Source of the DNA: Ohtaekwangia koreensis
Lineage (GTDB): Bacteria; Bacteroidota; Bacteroidia; Cytophagales; Cyclobacteriaceae
Length of the DNA: 64,000 nt
NCBI RefSeq assembly: GCF_900167975.1
Contig: NZ_FUZU01000001.1
Location: 191,001-255,000 of the forward strand
Reading direction: 5' to 3'
A model generated the notes under the pieces. It saw only the letters and a list, made by a program, of their open reading frames with translations. It searched no databases and was not told the origin of the DNA. The translations under genes were made by a program, and so were the position numbers. How positions within the stretch are numbered: the stretch's first letter is position 1; each line of letters starts with the position of its first letter. This document shows positions 1 to 8,897 of the stretch, one piece after another.

Positions 1-95
1 CCTGCCTTACCATTTTCTGTAAAAACACTGAAATTATTGGCTGCTGAAAAAAATGCGATCAGCAAAAACCAAAGAGTACAACTCGCTGCCTTCAT
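1..95 (-). CDS. N-terminus of a secreted protein (cut by window edge)
   Basis: Only about 31 residues are inside the window. The reading frame opens with an ATG at 95 and continues to the edge without a stop. It has a basic start, then a hydrophobic stretch (WFLLIAFFSAA), which is a typical signal peptide. It lies 51 bases downstream of the binding lipoprotein gene on the same strand, so the two may form one operon. A TonB receptor or another envelope protein of the same uptake system would fit, but the visible part cannot decide this. Confidence 0.55.
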   Translation of the reverse strand, partial: MKAASCTLWFLLIAFFSAANNFSVFTENGKA

Positions 96-146
96 CACAT
101 ACAAAGTTAGAAAGCATAAACGGAAACAGGCGATTTTTTTCTCCTA

Positions 147-1283
147 TTATTCGAGCCTCTTATGAAAATATAAAGTGTGATCAGGCAACAATTCGGGGTG
201 TGCTATTTTCAATAGGTCGCGTAAAATAATATCGGGGCGTAAATATCCCAGTTCCATAAATTCACTTCCACCTTTAGCTCCCTTGCGTGCATCGTAGGTG
301 TATACTTGCTTTTGTTGAAAAGGCTTGAAGCGGCTATAGCGTTCATCTGCAGTTTTTATTTCAGCGAGGTTGGTATAGGATCCGGTGCCAATCCACAGGT
401 CGGCCTGATTTGCTTTTTCATACACAGCTTCGAAACTTAACTCCAGGTATCCGTTGGAAGCATCTTCGCTCCACAGGTATTTGCAGTGCGCGTCATTTAA
501 AATCTTCGAAGCATAATTTTGTCCCCCGGGTAAAAACCAGGCATCGCCATATACTACACCACAAAGAACGGAAGGCTGGCTCTGTGCTTTATCTGCGATA
601 GCCTTTGCCTCTAGGTAACTTTTCTTAACGAACTGAAAAATGGAATCTGCTTCTTTCTCTTTGTTGAAAAAGACAGCCACGAATTTGATCCACTCCGCGC
701 GACCCAGCGGATGCTTTTCGAGGTATTCAGAATTGATTACAACCGGAACTCCAAGTTCTTCTATCTTTTTAAACTGTCCATAATCACTGCTCATGGTATA
801 GCCCATAAGCATATCCGGTTTTAGCATGGCTAAACGTTCCAGGTTTATACCTTTGTCGATACCAAGCTCTGTTACTTTTCCGGAATCAACACGTGCCCTC
901 ATTTTTTCAGAGCTTATAAAATCTGTAGTAGAAAAACCGGTAAGCTTATCCGTTTCCCCAATGTAATCCAGTAATGGTATATGGGTTGTTGACGTGCAGG
1001 CGATCGAAGCGATGGGGGTTCGTATAACTTTCATGCCTTGCGCATACGCGGGTATATCTTCCCCTTTCGGAACTAGTAAATATGTATACCCTGTAGTAGC
1101 CCCTTGAAAAGGATGAAGCACTTCTATGATTTTTAAGTTACCATCGTAATGTACTTTGAATCCTTCAGCGTATTCGAGGTGCAATGAATCTTGCTCACGT
1201 GTAGTTTGTTTTTCGGCCGCTTTCTTCTGTGTACAAGCCCAGCCTGTAAGGAGTACAAAGGCTATATATGAAATTTTTTTCAT
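147..1283 (-). CDS. ABC transporter substrate-binding lipoprotein (Fe/B12 type)
   Basis: This is a periplasmic metal-chelate or cobalamin binding protein of the Peripla_BP_2 (BtuF/FhuD-like) fold. The chosen ATG at 1283 gives MKKISYIAFVLLTGWAC, a lipoprotein signal with the lipobox Cys at residue 17; a TTG 27 bases upstream would spoil this signal. Family features are the IACTSTTHIPLL segment at the first lobe, a repeated pattern of Leu-Lys-Pro-Asp before a hydrophobic strand (LAMLKPDMLMGY), and a C-terminal segment with LRPDIILRDLL. No permease or ATPase gene is visible, so the ligand (ferric siderophore, haem or corrinoid) is undetermined. It is divergent from the DUF5522 gene. Confidence 0.85.
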   Translation of the reverse strand: MKKISYIAFVLLTGWACTQKKAAEKQTTREQDSLHLEYAEGFKVHYDGNLKIIEVLHPFQGATTGYTYLLVPKGEDIPAYAQGMKVIRTPIASIACTSTTHIPLLDYIGETDKLTGFSTTDFISSEKMRARVDSGKVTELGIDKGINLERLAMLKPDMLMGYTMSSDYGQFKKIEELGVPVVINSEYLEKHPLGRAEWIKFVAVFFNKEKEADSIFQFVKKSYLEAKAIADKAQSQPSVLCGVVYGDAWFLPGGQNYASKILNDAHCKYLWSEDASNGYLELSFEAVYEKANQADLWIGTGSYTNLAEIKTADERYSRFKPFQQKQVYTYDARKGAKGGSEFMELGYLRPDIILRDLLKIAHPELLPDHTLYFHKRLE

Positions 1284-1365
1284 GAGATGGATGTTCGAAT
1301 CACGAAGCAAGGTAACGACTTCATTCCGTATGCTACTGCGAAAGTTTCAGAAGAATAAATTTTAA

Positions 1366-1575
<210 letters not shown>

Positions 1576-1576
1576 G

Positions 1577-2587
1577 TCATTTATTTCTGATCGCTTCATG
1601 ATAAGCTGCTAAATATTGAAGCGCAGCCTGCCTCGATGAAAGTGTGCGATTGCCTACTGACTTTATTAATTCTTTATTTATACTCTGCAGCGAATCAAAT
1701 TTTTGAAGATCATCTTTTAAGAGCTGGTCAAAGTATTCCTGAAACCACGCTATATTTTGCTGGCTGCGATTAGCATCAAAAAAACCGGACGCCATGGTCT
1801 GATCTCTATATATTAAAATCATTTTCCAGGTTTCTTCTATACCCTCACCCGTAACAGCGGAGGACGTTAACACGCGGGGAGTCCAACCTGATTCAGCTGC
1901 AGCAAAGAGGTGAAAGGCATGCTGGTATTCGGCCATAGCTTCTGTTGCTTTTTTTGTATTGTCGCCATCCGCTTTCGTGATTACCAGACCATCGGCCATT
2001 TCCATGATTCCTTTTTTTATACCCTGAAGTTCATCACCGGCCCCTGCCAGCATCAGCAGTAAAAAAAAGTCAACCATATTTTTAACGGATACTTCAGACT
2101 GTCCAACTCCCACAGTTTCAACGATGATCACATCATACCCAGCGGCTTCGCATAGCAACATCACCTCTCGCGTTTTATGCGCTACGCCTCCCAATGTATT
2201 TCCGGAAGCAGTAGGACGAATAAATGCATTTGGATTTTTGGAGAGTTCTTCCATTCGCGTTTTGTCTCCAAGTATACTTCCTTTGGTGAGTTGGCTGCTC
2301 GGATCAATTGTAAGCACAGCAAGTTTTTTTTCCTGACTGATTATATGCTTGCCGAAGGCTTCAATAAAAGTACTTTTCCCTACACCGGGCACACCTGTAA
2401 TTCCAATGCGAATTGCATGGCCTGTTTTCGAAATAATTCTCTCCAATAATGCTGCGCCTGTTATCTGGTCTGCAGCACGTGTGCTTTCGATAAGCGTTAT
2501 AGCCTGACCGAGGATTACGCGATCGCCCTGCAGAATGCCTGCCGCCAACTGATCGATGGTAAGTTTTGATTTAAGAGAGCCTTTCAA
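1577..2587 (-). CDS. meaB: Methylmalonyl-CoA mutase-associated GTPase MeaB/ArgK
   Basis: This is a G3E P-loop GTPase that guards and reloads adenosylcobalamin on methylmalonyl-CoA mutase. Visible motifs are Walker A GVPGVGKST, the ETVGVGQSE switch region, LAGAGDELQGIKKGIMEMAD and the base-recognition motif TKAD. The reading frame is open to 2740, but the first 51 codons would overlap the divergent CHASE2 gene and do not look like the family. The TTG at 2587 gives LKGSLKSKLTIDQL, close to the usual MeaB beginning and about 336 residues, the normal length; this start is inferred. The mutase genes are not in the window. Confidence 0.93.
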   Translation of the reverse strand: MKGSLKSKLTIDQLAAGILQGDRVILGQAITLIESTRAADQITGAALLERIISKTGHAIRIGITGVPGVGKSTFIEAFGKHIISQEKKLAVLTIDPSSQLTKGSILGDKTRMEELSKNPNAFIRPTASGNTLGGVAHKTREVMLLCEAAGYDVIIVETVGVGQSEVSVKNMVDFFLLLMLAGAGDELQGIKKGIMEMADGLVITKADGDNTKKATEAMAEYQHAFHLFAAAESGWTPRVLTSSAVTGEGIEETWKMILIYRDQTMASGFFDANRSQQNIAWFQEYFDQLLKDDLQKFDSLQSINKELIKSVGNRTLSSRQAALQYLAAYHEAIRNK

Positions 2588-2645
2588 CGTAGTATAGAAT
2601 TGACCATTTAAATTTCTAAATTTACTAGATACTACGGCTACCTGT

Positions 2646-3983
2646 ATGTGGAAATTCCTGATTAACAGTTTGCTTGCTACCTTTTTTGTATTTGGAGTCA
2701 TGTGGGGTATTTCGAAAATAACCAAACTTGAACTCTTCAATGCTTTTGACCCGATTGCTCAAGCGCTCTCTGATTTTGAACTTACCGATTATGCATTCTC
2801 AAACCTTCGCCCTGATCCTCTTGTGGACGAACGAATTGTATTGGTAAATATAGGGGGGCTATCGCGCGGGCAGATCGCACAGCAAATCTCAATTATAGCG
2901 CAGCATAAACCCAGAGTAATAGGAGTCGATAGTTTTTTTGATTGTGAGGGGGGGCTTCGCGATACTGTAAACTGTCCGCAGCTATTGGATACGTTGGGCA
3001 ACCTCATGCTAAGCAACGCAATACAACAAGCCGGAAATGTTGTACTTGTTTCAAAGTTGCTTCAGTCACACTCATTGGCTCAAACGCAGGACCTTGATGT
3101 ATATGATTCTATAGAAATATCGGATCCGGCTTTTCAGGATTTTGCTGCGCATGGCTATGCAAGTTTGCCTACGGGAGCGCGGTACCAGGAAGACGTGAAG
3201 ATATGCCGTTCATTCTTTCCGAAGGTTGAGGTAAATGGAAAAAATGAATATGCTTTTGCTGTACGCATGGCAATGAAGTATGATTCTTCAAAAGCCGTGA
3301 AATTATTAATGCGCGATAAGTATGAAGAGATCGTTAACTATAGAGGCAATATTGATATTCAGGACGTACGAATACAATCGCTTCGGAAAAAAGATTTAGG
3401 CACAACGAAGTATCCGGTAATGTTTTATGCACTGGATGTACATCAGCCTTTTACAGGAGAATTTCTCCCGGAGATGATCAAAGATAAAATTGTAATCTTC
3501 GGTTTTTTAGGGAATTATTTTGGTGATCCTTCATGGAGCGATAAGTTCTTTACCCCCTTGAATAATAAAGTTGCCGGCCGTGCTAATCCGGATATGTTTG
3601 GATTGGTAGTACATGCAAATATTCTCGCTACCATTTTAAATGAAGACTATATTAACGAGTTGCCTGACTGGGCCACATATTTAACCGCTTTCATTTTATG
3701 TTTTCTGAACGTGGCACTGTTTTATGTTCTTAACCAGCGGTATCCATTGTGGTTTGATAGCGTGTCATTGCTTATCCAGGTATTGCAGATCGGGCTGCTG
3801 ATGGGTTTTACAATTTGGTTGTTCGCGGAGTCGAACTTCAAACTCGATCTTACGTTAACACTGGCGACTATCGCGGCTGTGGGGCCTTCTTTTGAATTTT
3901 ACTTCAACGTTTTAAGGCCTGGGATGGCACGGCTTTGGCTAAACATAGAAAAAAGATTACCTAAAACCAGCCGGGAGTATTAA
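2646..3983 (+). CDS. CHASE2-domain membrane protein without an output domain
   Basis: CHASE2 is an extracytoplasmic sensor domain normally fused to adenylate cyclase, kinase or diguanylate cyclase domains. This 445-residue protein has an N-terminal membrane segment (LLATFFVFGVMWGI), a long CHASE2-type region (VNIGGLSRGQIAQQI, then VIGVDSFFD, and later KDKIVIFGF), and three C-terminal membrane segments starting near WATYLTAFILCFLNVALF. It stops soon after the last one, so no cyclase or kinase domain is present. The next two genes encode secreted FecR-like proteins on the same strand, suggesting one envelope module. The sensed signal is unknown. Confidence 0.82.
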   Translation: MWKFLINSLLATFFVFGVMWGISKITKLELFNAFDPIAQALSDFELTDYAFSNLRPDPLVDERIVLVNIGGLSRGQIAQQISIIAQHKPRVIGVDSFFDCEGGLRDTVNCPQLLDTLGNLMLSNAIQQAGNVVLVSKLLQSHSLAQTQDLDVYDSIEISDPAFQDFAAHGYASLPTGARYQEDVKICRSFFPKVEVNGKNEYAFAVRMAMKYDSSKAVKLLMRDKYEEIVNYRGNIDIQDVRIQSLRKKDLGTTKYPVMFYALDVHQPFTGEFLPEMIKDKIVIFGFLGNYFGDPSWSDKFFTPLNNKVAGRANPDMFGLVVHANILATILNEDYINELPDWATYLTAFILCFLNVALFYVLNQRYPLWFDSVSLLIQVLQIGLLMGFTIWLFAESNFKLDLTLTLATIAAVGPSFEFYFNVLRPGMARLWLNIEKRLPKTSREY

Positions 3984-4014
3984 CAGTCAAATTGATTTAC
4001 GTGAATGCAAAAAT

Positions 4015-4911
4015 ATGAAAACTAAATCCCTACCCATCTTATTATTCGCTCTCCTTTTAGCCTTCTCTACCATTGCCCAGGATTATGCTTTTAAAGTACT
4101 GGTGATAAAAGGAACCAATGAATTAAAAACAGGCGATGCCTGGCAACCTATAAAAACGGGTGCATCTCTAAAGTCTGGAGATGAACTGAAATTATCCGAC
4201 AATTCCTATATAGGGCTCATGCACGTAACAGGTAAGCCTATCGAATTGAAACAAGCTGGTAGTTATAAGGTAGCGGATCTTTCATCGAAAATAAGTGGAG
4301 GTTCCAGTGTCCTGAATAAATATACCGACTTCATACTCAGTAGTAATTCAACAGAAGCTAAGAAAAACAGATTGAGTGCAACCGGAGCAGTACACCGCGG
4401 TGAAGCAACTGCTATTCAAATTTTATTACCGGAAAATCAACATGCAGATATATATAATTCATCGGTTGCTATTTCCTGGGAAGCAAGCAAAGTTGAAGGG
4501 CCCTATATTGTTGTGATCAATAACATGTTTGGAGAAGAACTGGCTAAAATAGAAACTCCTGAATCATCGATTCGCGTAGATCTTAGCGATGCAAAATATG
4601 CGACTGAAAATGCGGTGCTTGTGCAGGTTGCTGCCAAAGCAGATCCTAATAAAAAGTCTGCAGAAAAACTGATCAAGAAATTGACGCAACCTCAAAAGGA
4701 TAAAATTAAAATCTCACTTGGTGAAATCCAGAATAATGTATCTGAACAAACGGCACTGAATAAACTCTTGCTGGCAGGCTTTTATGAAGAGCATCATCTA
4801 TATATCGATGCTGTTGCAGCATACGAAGATGCCATTCGCCTAGCCCCTGATGTAGCTTTTTATAAAGAATCGTACGATGATTTTTTAATCAGAAACGGTA
4901 TGAAACGTTAA
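4015..4911 (+). CDS. Secreted FecR-like domain protein, copy 1
   Basis: This 298-residue exported protein has a signal peptide ending near FSTIAQ. The first ~100 residues resemble the FecR-type beta domain (ELKTGDAWQPIKTGASLKSG, then NSYIGLMHVTGKPIELKQAG). Unlike true FecR it lacks the anti-sigma N-terminus and a membrane helix, so it is probably periplasmic or outer-membrane associated. The last 50 residues (AVAAYEDAIRLAPD) look like a single TPR-like hairpin. It is 31 bases after the CHASE2 gene and alignable end to end with the next gene. Function unknown. Confidence 0.75.
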   Translation: MKTKSLPILLFALLLAFSTIAQDYAFKVLVIKGTNELKTGDAWQPIKTGASLKSGDELKLSDNSYIGLMHVTGKPIELKQAGSYKVADLSSKISGGSSVLNKYTDFILSSNSTEAKKNRLSATGAVHRGEATAIQILLPENQHADIYNSSVAISWEASKVEGPYIVVINNMFGEELAKIETPESSIRVDLSDAKYATENAVLVQVAAKADPNKKSAEKLIKKLTQPQKDKIKISLGEIQNNVSEQTALNKLLLAGFYEEHHLYIDAVAAYEDAIRLAPDVAFYKESYDDFLIRNGMKR

Positions 4912-4932
4912 ATTTTTTGAAAAAAAATATAA

Positions 4933-4961
4933 GAAGAAGCCGCTGTGGAAGCGGCTTCTTC
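4933..4961 (+). terminator. Hairpin between the FecR-like paralogs
   Basis: A perfect 12-bp stem (4933-4944 with 4950-4961, core AAGAAGCCGCT) closes a 5-base loop. It follows the stop of copy 1 by about 20 bases. The trailing T run is weak (CGTTTC), so it may be a leaky terminator or an RNA-stabilising 3' end. Confidence 0.65.
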
Positions 4962-4992
4962 GTTTCAGGAAAGAAATATCAGGAAGATGTTC

Positions 4993-5000
4993 TAATTTTG
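4993..5000 (+). promoter_or_regulatory. Putative -7 box for FecR-like copy 2
   Basis: TAATTTTG matches the Bacteroidota -7 consensus TAnnTTTG and lies 32 bases before the ATG at 5032. A good TTTG -33 element is not visible at the usual spacing, so this is tentative. With the preceding hairpin it suggests copy 2 has its own promoter. Confidence 0.4.
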
Positions 5001-5031
5001 AATCGATAAAAACCCTTAATCATAATTTGTC

Positions 5032-5934
5032 ATGAAAACGAAGTTGGCGCTAGTAGTATTTATTCTAATTGGATTTGCACAGGCAATGGCACAGAACTAT
5101 ACGTTTAAGGTTCTGGTAAACAAAGGAAAAAACGAAGTAAAGGCAGGCAAAGATTGGCAGACTATAAAAGTCGGCTCAAGTCTTAACTCGGCAGACGAAC
5201 TGAAGGTCGCTGAAAACTCATATATAGGGTTGGTTCACGTCAGCGGTAAACCCCTGGAAGTAAAGCAAGCAGGCAAGTATAAAGTTGCTGACCTTGCTGC
5301 GAAGGTGAGTGGAGGAGCCAATGTATTGAACAAGTATGCAGATTTTATATTGAGTTCGAATACACAAAAGGCAAATGGTCTCCAGGCAACGGGAGCGGTT
5401 CATCGCGGTTCGATCATTCCGCTATACTTACCATCAGCTACCCAAAATCCTGCGATCTATAATGATGTAATAATCATCAACTGGGATGCTGAAAAGATTC
5501 CCGGGCCCTATACGGTGAAGTTCAAAAGTCTGTTTGATGAAGAGCTCGCGAAGCTTGACGCGAACGAGAGCAGTCTTCGCATAGATCTTTCTGATCCAAG
5601 CTTTACAAATGAAGATAACATTCTGGTCACTGTTGAATCTAAAACGGACAAGAACAAAGTATCCGAAAAGTATACATTGAAGCGGTTATCGAAAGCCGAT
5701 AAAGCCAGAATCAAAAATGCGTTAAGCGAGATCTCGGCTCAAACGGAAGATAACACAGCGATTAACAAACTTATCCTGGCAGGTTTCTTCGAGCAGAATT
5801 CTTTGCTGATCGATGCAGCAACAGCACTCCAGGAAGCCATAAAACTTGCTCCGGATGTACAGATGTACAGAGATTTATATAACGACTTTTTAATACGTAA
5901 TAAGCTAAAAGACAAGCCGTTAAATTCTAAATAA
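5032..5934 (+). CDS. Secreted FecR-like domain protein, copy 2
   Basis: This 300-residue paralog of the preceding gene has the same architecture: signal peptide (FILIGFAQAMAQ), FecR-like beta domain (VNKGKNEVKAGKDWQTIKVG), a middle beta-rich part and a C-terminal TPR-like hairpin (ALQEAIKLAPD). Long identical blocks such as VLNKY-DFILSSN and ATGAVHRG show recent tandem duplication followed by divergence. It is followed by a strong terminator, so the CHASE2/FecR-like group ends here. The duplicate may have a different ligand or partner; that is inference. Confidence 0.75.
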   Translation: MKTKLALVVFILIGFAQAMAQNYTFKVLVNKGKNEVKAGKDWQTIKVGSSLNSADELKVAENSYIGLVHVSGKPLEVKQAGKYKVADLAAKVSGGANVLNKYADFILSSNTQKANGLQATGAVHRGSIIPLYLPSATQNPAIYNDVIIINWDAEKIPGPYTVKFKSLFDEELAKLDANESSLRIDLSDPSFTNEDNILVTVESKTDKNKVSEKYTLKRLSKADKARIKNALSEISAQTEDNTAINKLILAGFFEQNSLLIDAATALQEAIKLAPDVQMYRDLYNDFLIRNKLKDKPLNSK

Positions 5935-5938
5935 CCAA

Positions 5939-5970
5939 TACAAAAGGCTGTCGCGAGACAGCCTTTTGTA
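5939..5970 (+). terminator. Intrinsic terminator after FecR-like copy 2
   Basis: A 14-bp perfect stem (5939-5952 with 5957-5970, core AAAAGGCTGTC) closes a GCGA tetraloop, followed by TTTC. It begins 5 bases after the stop codon at 5934. It is one of the clearest terminators in the window. Confidence 0.85.
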
Positions 5971-5981
5971 TTTCATGTTGG

Positions 5982-6012
5982 TTTGGTTGATAGCTTTATT
6001 ATCCTATTTTTG
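5982..6012 (+). promoter_or_regulatory. Bacteroidota-type promoter of sucD
   Basis: TTTG at 5982-5985 and TATTTTTG at 6005-6012 are separated by 19 bases. This matches the TTTG-N19-21-TAnnTTTG consensus of the Bacteroidota primary sigma factor. Transcription would start near 6018-6020, about 15 bases before the sucD ATG at 6035, giving a very short leader. Confidence 0.75.
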
Positions 6013-6034
6013 TGCTGCTTAAAAATCAACGTTC

Positions 6035-6913
6035 ATGAGTGTACTGGTTAATAAAAATTCAAGGATAATTGTTCAAGGTTTCACTGGCTCGGAAGGTACT
6101 TTCCATGCCGGGCAAATGATTGAGTACGGAACCAATGTGGTAGGAGGAGTTACTCCGGCAAAAGGCGGAACTGAACATTTGGGACGACCAGTATTTAACA
6201 CAGTGAAAGAAGCTGTTGATAAAACCGGTGCAGATGTGTCTATCATTTTTGTTCCTCCTGCTTTTGCAGCAGATGCAATTATGGAAGCAGCAGATGCTGG
6301 TATCAAAGTAATTATCGCGATCACAGAAGGTATCCCTGTAAAGGATATGATGGTTGCTAAAAGCTATATCGTAGATAAAGGCGCAACGCTGATCGGCCCT
6401 AATTGCCCAGGCGTTATTACACCGGGTGAAGCAAAAGTTGGTATTATGCCAGGTTTCGTTTTCAAAAAAGGAAGAATCGGTATAGTATCAAAATCAGGAA
6501 CACTTACATATGAAGCCGCTGACCAAATTGTAAAAGCTGGTCTGGGTATATCAACTGCTATAGGTATAGGTGGCGATCCTATTATTGGAACGCCTACAAA
6601 AGATGCAGTAGAGTTATTAATGAATGATCCTGAAACGGATGCGATCGTAATGATTGGTGAGATCGGTGGAAACTACGAGCCTGTTGCTGCGCGCTGGATC
6701 AAAGAAAACGGAAACAAGAAACCTGTTGTAGGGTTCATCGCTGGTCAGACAGCTCCTGCCGGAAGAAGAATGGGACATGCCGGTGCTATCATTGGTGGCG
6801 CAGAGGATACTGCTGCTGCTAAAATGAGTGTACTACAGGAGTGTGGAATTCATGTAGTAGAATCGCCAGCAGAAATTGGCGAAACTATGTTGAAAGTTCT
6901 TGGCAAGAAATAA
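6035..6913 (+). CDS. sucD: Succinyl-CoA synthetase alpha subunit
   Basis: This subunit of the TCA enzyme carries the CoA-binding Rossmann domain and the phosphohistidine. Visible features are the N-terminal [43 protein letters not shown] and the active-site GHAGAIIGG with the phosphorylated His at about residue 248. Length (292) is normal. No sucC (beta subunit) lies beside it, so the two are encoded apart here. It has its own promoter just upstream and a terminator hairpin just downstream. Confidence 0.97.
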   Translation: MSVLVNKNSRIIVQGFTGSEGTFHAGQMIEYGTNVVGGVTPAKGGTEHLGRPVFNTVKEAVDKTGADVSIIFVPPAFAADAIMEAADAGIKVIIAITEGIPVKDMMVAKSYIVDKGATLIGPNCPGVITPGEAKVGIMPGFVFKKGRIGIVSKSGTLTYEAADQIVKAGLGISTAIGIGGDPIIGTPTKDAVELLMNDPETDAIVMIGEIGGNYEPVAARWIKENGNKKPVVGFIAGQTAPAGRRMGHAGAIIGGAEDTAAAKMSVLQECGIHVVESPAEIGETMLKVLGKK

Positions 6914-6918
6914 TATAA

Positions 6919-6954
6919 AAGGCCAGTTTTTAAAAAACTTTAGAAGCTGGCCTT
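6919..6954. terminator. Shared hairpin between sucD and the convergent small gene
   Basis: AAGGCCAG at 6919-6926 pairs with CTGGCCTT at 6947-6954 across a 20-base loop. The right arm lies inside the last codons of the minus-strand gene. It probably ends transcription from both sides. Confidence 0.55.
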
Positions 6955-7212
6955 AAATTCTCTCTCGAGATAGTCATTCAGATTATTCAATCCGCGGAGC
7001 ATATTCAAATGCTCAGCTTCTTCATTCACATTATCATTCTTATATAGTACCTCAATGAAGAGGTCACGGAGCATATAGATGTGAATTCTGCGTCCGTTCT
7101 TAAGGCGTGTTCCAAGCATAATACCTTTCTTCTTCAAATAGTTTGCTTGCTTTTGAAGTGACATCTGCCTGAAAATAAAACGAAGTATCATAAAACGCTT
7201 TCCAGTTTGCAT
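6940..7212 (-). CDS. Conserved small hypothetical protein
   Basis: This 90-residue soluble, Lys/Arg-rich protein has no motif I can assign. The core reads as alternating strand and helix (GIMLGTRLKNGRRIHIYMLRD, then LNNLNDYLEREF). It begins with an ATG at 7212; internal Met codons at residues 8 and 17 are alternatives. It is convergent with sucD and co-directional with the PhoH gene. Leu/Asn-rich C-terminal helix suggests protein-protein contact, no more. Confidence 0.65.
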   Translation of the reverse strand: MQTGKRFMILRFIFRQMSLQKQANYLKKKGIMLGTRLKNGRRIHIYMLRDLFIEVLYKNDNVNEEAEHLNMLRGLNNLNDYLEREFKASF

Positions 7213-7340
7213 AGCAGTGGCTAATAGTGGGCCAAAACTATAAACCCTTGAAATTGCTGAAATTTCAAGGGTTTATTCTGTATGAGTCCTAGAATGGGAT
7301 GGAAAATTTCTGAATTTGAAAATCTTCAGAGAATATCCTT

Positions 7341-8678
7341 TTATAAAAGCTCGTTTGCCAGGTTTGCCAACTCTGATCGCTCACCTTTCTCCAGTGTAAT
7401 GTGGGCATACAATTCGTGATCCTGTAACCGGTCTATCAGCGTAGATAAACCATTACTTTGTGAATCAAGATAGGGTGTATCGATCTGGTATATATCTCCT
7501 GTAAAAATGATCTTGGTATTTTCCCCAGCACGGGTAATAATTGTTTTCACCTCATGCGGTGTCAGGTTCTGTGCTTCATCTACAATAAAACAGATGTTTG
7601 ATAAACTCCGCCCGCGGATATAGGCCAGCGGTGTGATCACCAATTTTTCCTGACCCACCATTTCAGTGATTTTGGAATATTCCTTATCTGTTTCACTATA
7701 CTGATTCTGTATAAACTTCAGGTTGTCCCACAGTGGTTCCATATAGGGATTTACCTTCGATTTAATATCTCCGGGCAGATAGCCTATATCTTTATTGCTG
7801 AGAGGAACAATCGGACGGGCGAGGTATATCTGTTTATATTCCCGTTTTTGTTCAAGTGCCGCGGCCAGTGCGAGTAAAGTTTTTCCGGTACCCGCTACTC
7901 CTTGAATAGAAACCAATTTAATATCCGGCTTCAACGCCGCATGTATAGCAAAGGTCTGTTCCGCATTTCTAGGCTTCACACCATATACCGAGCGCTTCTC
8001 CACATGCTCCAGCATTCCATTGAAGGGATTGTAATATGCTAGCGCTGATTTTTTTCCGCTCTTTAATATATAGTAATGATTCTTAAGCGGATTGAGTTTG
8101 CCGAGAAGCTCCTGAGGTTGGCAATATCCTTTTTCGTAAAGCAGGTTGATCAGGTTAGCATCTATATCTTCCACAACGGTACGGCCGGTATATAGTGAAG
8201 ATATATTCTGAACTTTACCCGTAGTATAATCTTCGGCCTGCAGGCCTAATGATTTCGCTTTTAACCGAAGGTTAACGTCTTTGGAAACCAGGATAACACG
8301 TTTCCCTTTTTCATCTTTTTGTAATTGAAGGGCTGCGTTTAAGATCCGGTGATCAGCCTTCACTTCATTGAATACTTTGTTGGCATCGACAGCGCTATGC
8401 ATGTCCATCAATACCTTAAAGTTACCCTTACCCTTTCCGTTGATAGGGTTCCATTCCTGAAGCATGCGATCTTTCGCAAGCTTGTCGATCAGTCGAATGA
8501 ATTCGCGAGCTTCAAAGTTTTTAGTGTCGTTGCCCTTTTTAAAATTATCAAGTTCCTCTAAAACCGTTATCGGTATACCGACATCATGTTCATCAAAGTT
8601 GAGGATGGAATTGTGTTCATAAATAATTACGGATGTGTCGAGTACGAAGATCTTCTTCTCCTTCTTGAGTTTAGTCAT
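7341..8678 (-). CDS. PIN domain-PhoH ATPase fusion (PhoH2-type)
   Basis: An N-terminal PIN nuclease domain (KIFVLDTSVIIYEHNSI at residues 8-24, then ITVLEELDNFKKG) is joined to a C-terminal PhoH ATPase. Walker A GVAGTGKT has its Lys at residue 266; Walker B is FIVDEAQNLTPHE, followed by IIFTGDIYQID. PhoH2 proteins of this architecture have been described as RNA-unwinding and RNA-cutting enzymes. Total length of 445 is normal for the fusion. No antitoxin-like gene precedes it, although a short 25-codon frame overlaps its start. RNA processing or stress control is the likely role. Confidence 0.92.
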   Translation of the reverse strand: MTKLKKEKKIFVLDTSVIIYEHNSILNFDEHDVGIPITVLEELDNFKKGNDTKNFEAREFIRLIDKLAKDRMLQEWNPINGKGKGNFKVLMDMHSAVDANKVFNEVKADHRILNAALQLQKDEKGKRVILVSKDVNLRLKAKSLGLQAEDYTTGKVQNISSLYTGRTVVEDIDANLINLLYEKGYCQPQELLGKLNPLKNHYYILKSGKKSALAYYNPFNGMLEHVEKRSVYGVKPRNAEQTFAIHAALKPDIKLVSIQGVAGTGKTLLALAAALEQKREYKQIYLARPIVPLSNKDIGYLPGDIKSKVNPYMEPLWDNLKFIQNQYSETDKEYSKITEMVGQEKLVITPLAYIRGRSLSNICFIVDEAQNLTPHEVKTIITRAGENTKIIFTGDIYQIDTPYLDSQSNGLSTLIDRLQDHELYAHITLEKGERSELANLANELL

Positions 8679-8748
8679 GCTTCACAAAGAACTTAGGGTG
8701 AGACTTGAGTAGATCACATGTGAATTTTTCAGAATCAAAAACCTTCAT
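8671..8748 (-). CDS. Possible 25-codon leader frame overlapping the PhoH start
   Basis: An ATG at 8748 opens a frame ending with TAA at 8671-8673, so it overlaps the PIN-PhoH ATG (8676-8678) by 8 bases. The peptide begins MKVFDSEKFTCDLL. This geometry permits translational coupling, but short frames are common by chance and there is no homology evidence. Confidence 0.25.
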   Translation of the reverse strand: MKVFDSEKFTCDLLKSHPKFFVKHD

Positions 8749-8897
8749 GCGATATCGTTATTAAACCTTCAATGTTTTAAATGAAAGCTAAAAAAAAGGT
8801 TATGATTTGTGAGCATGTGGAGAAGAAAACTTTTTTTATAACTTTACGACCCGTTTGAGAATGTTATGTTATCAATGTTAACAATCTCTGTTAACGA

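Noticed and set aside
4015-4911. FecR-like protein as an anti-sigma factor
   Set aside because: It has a cleavable signal peptide and no cytosolic sigma-binding part or membrane helix, and no sigma gene is adjacent.
4015-5934. Tandem similar sequences as a possible insertion element or transposition product
   Set aside because: The two copies are full-length divergent coding genes with no inverted ends or transposase; gene duplication explains them.
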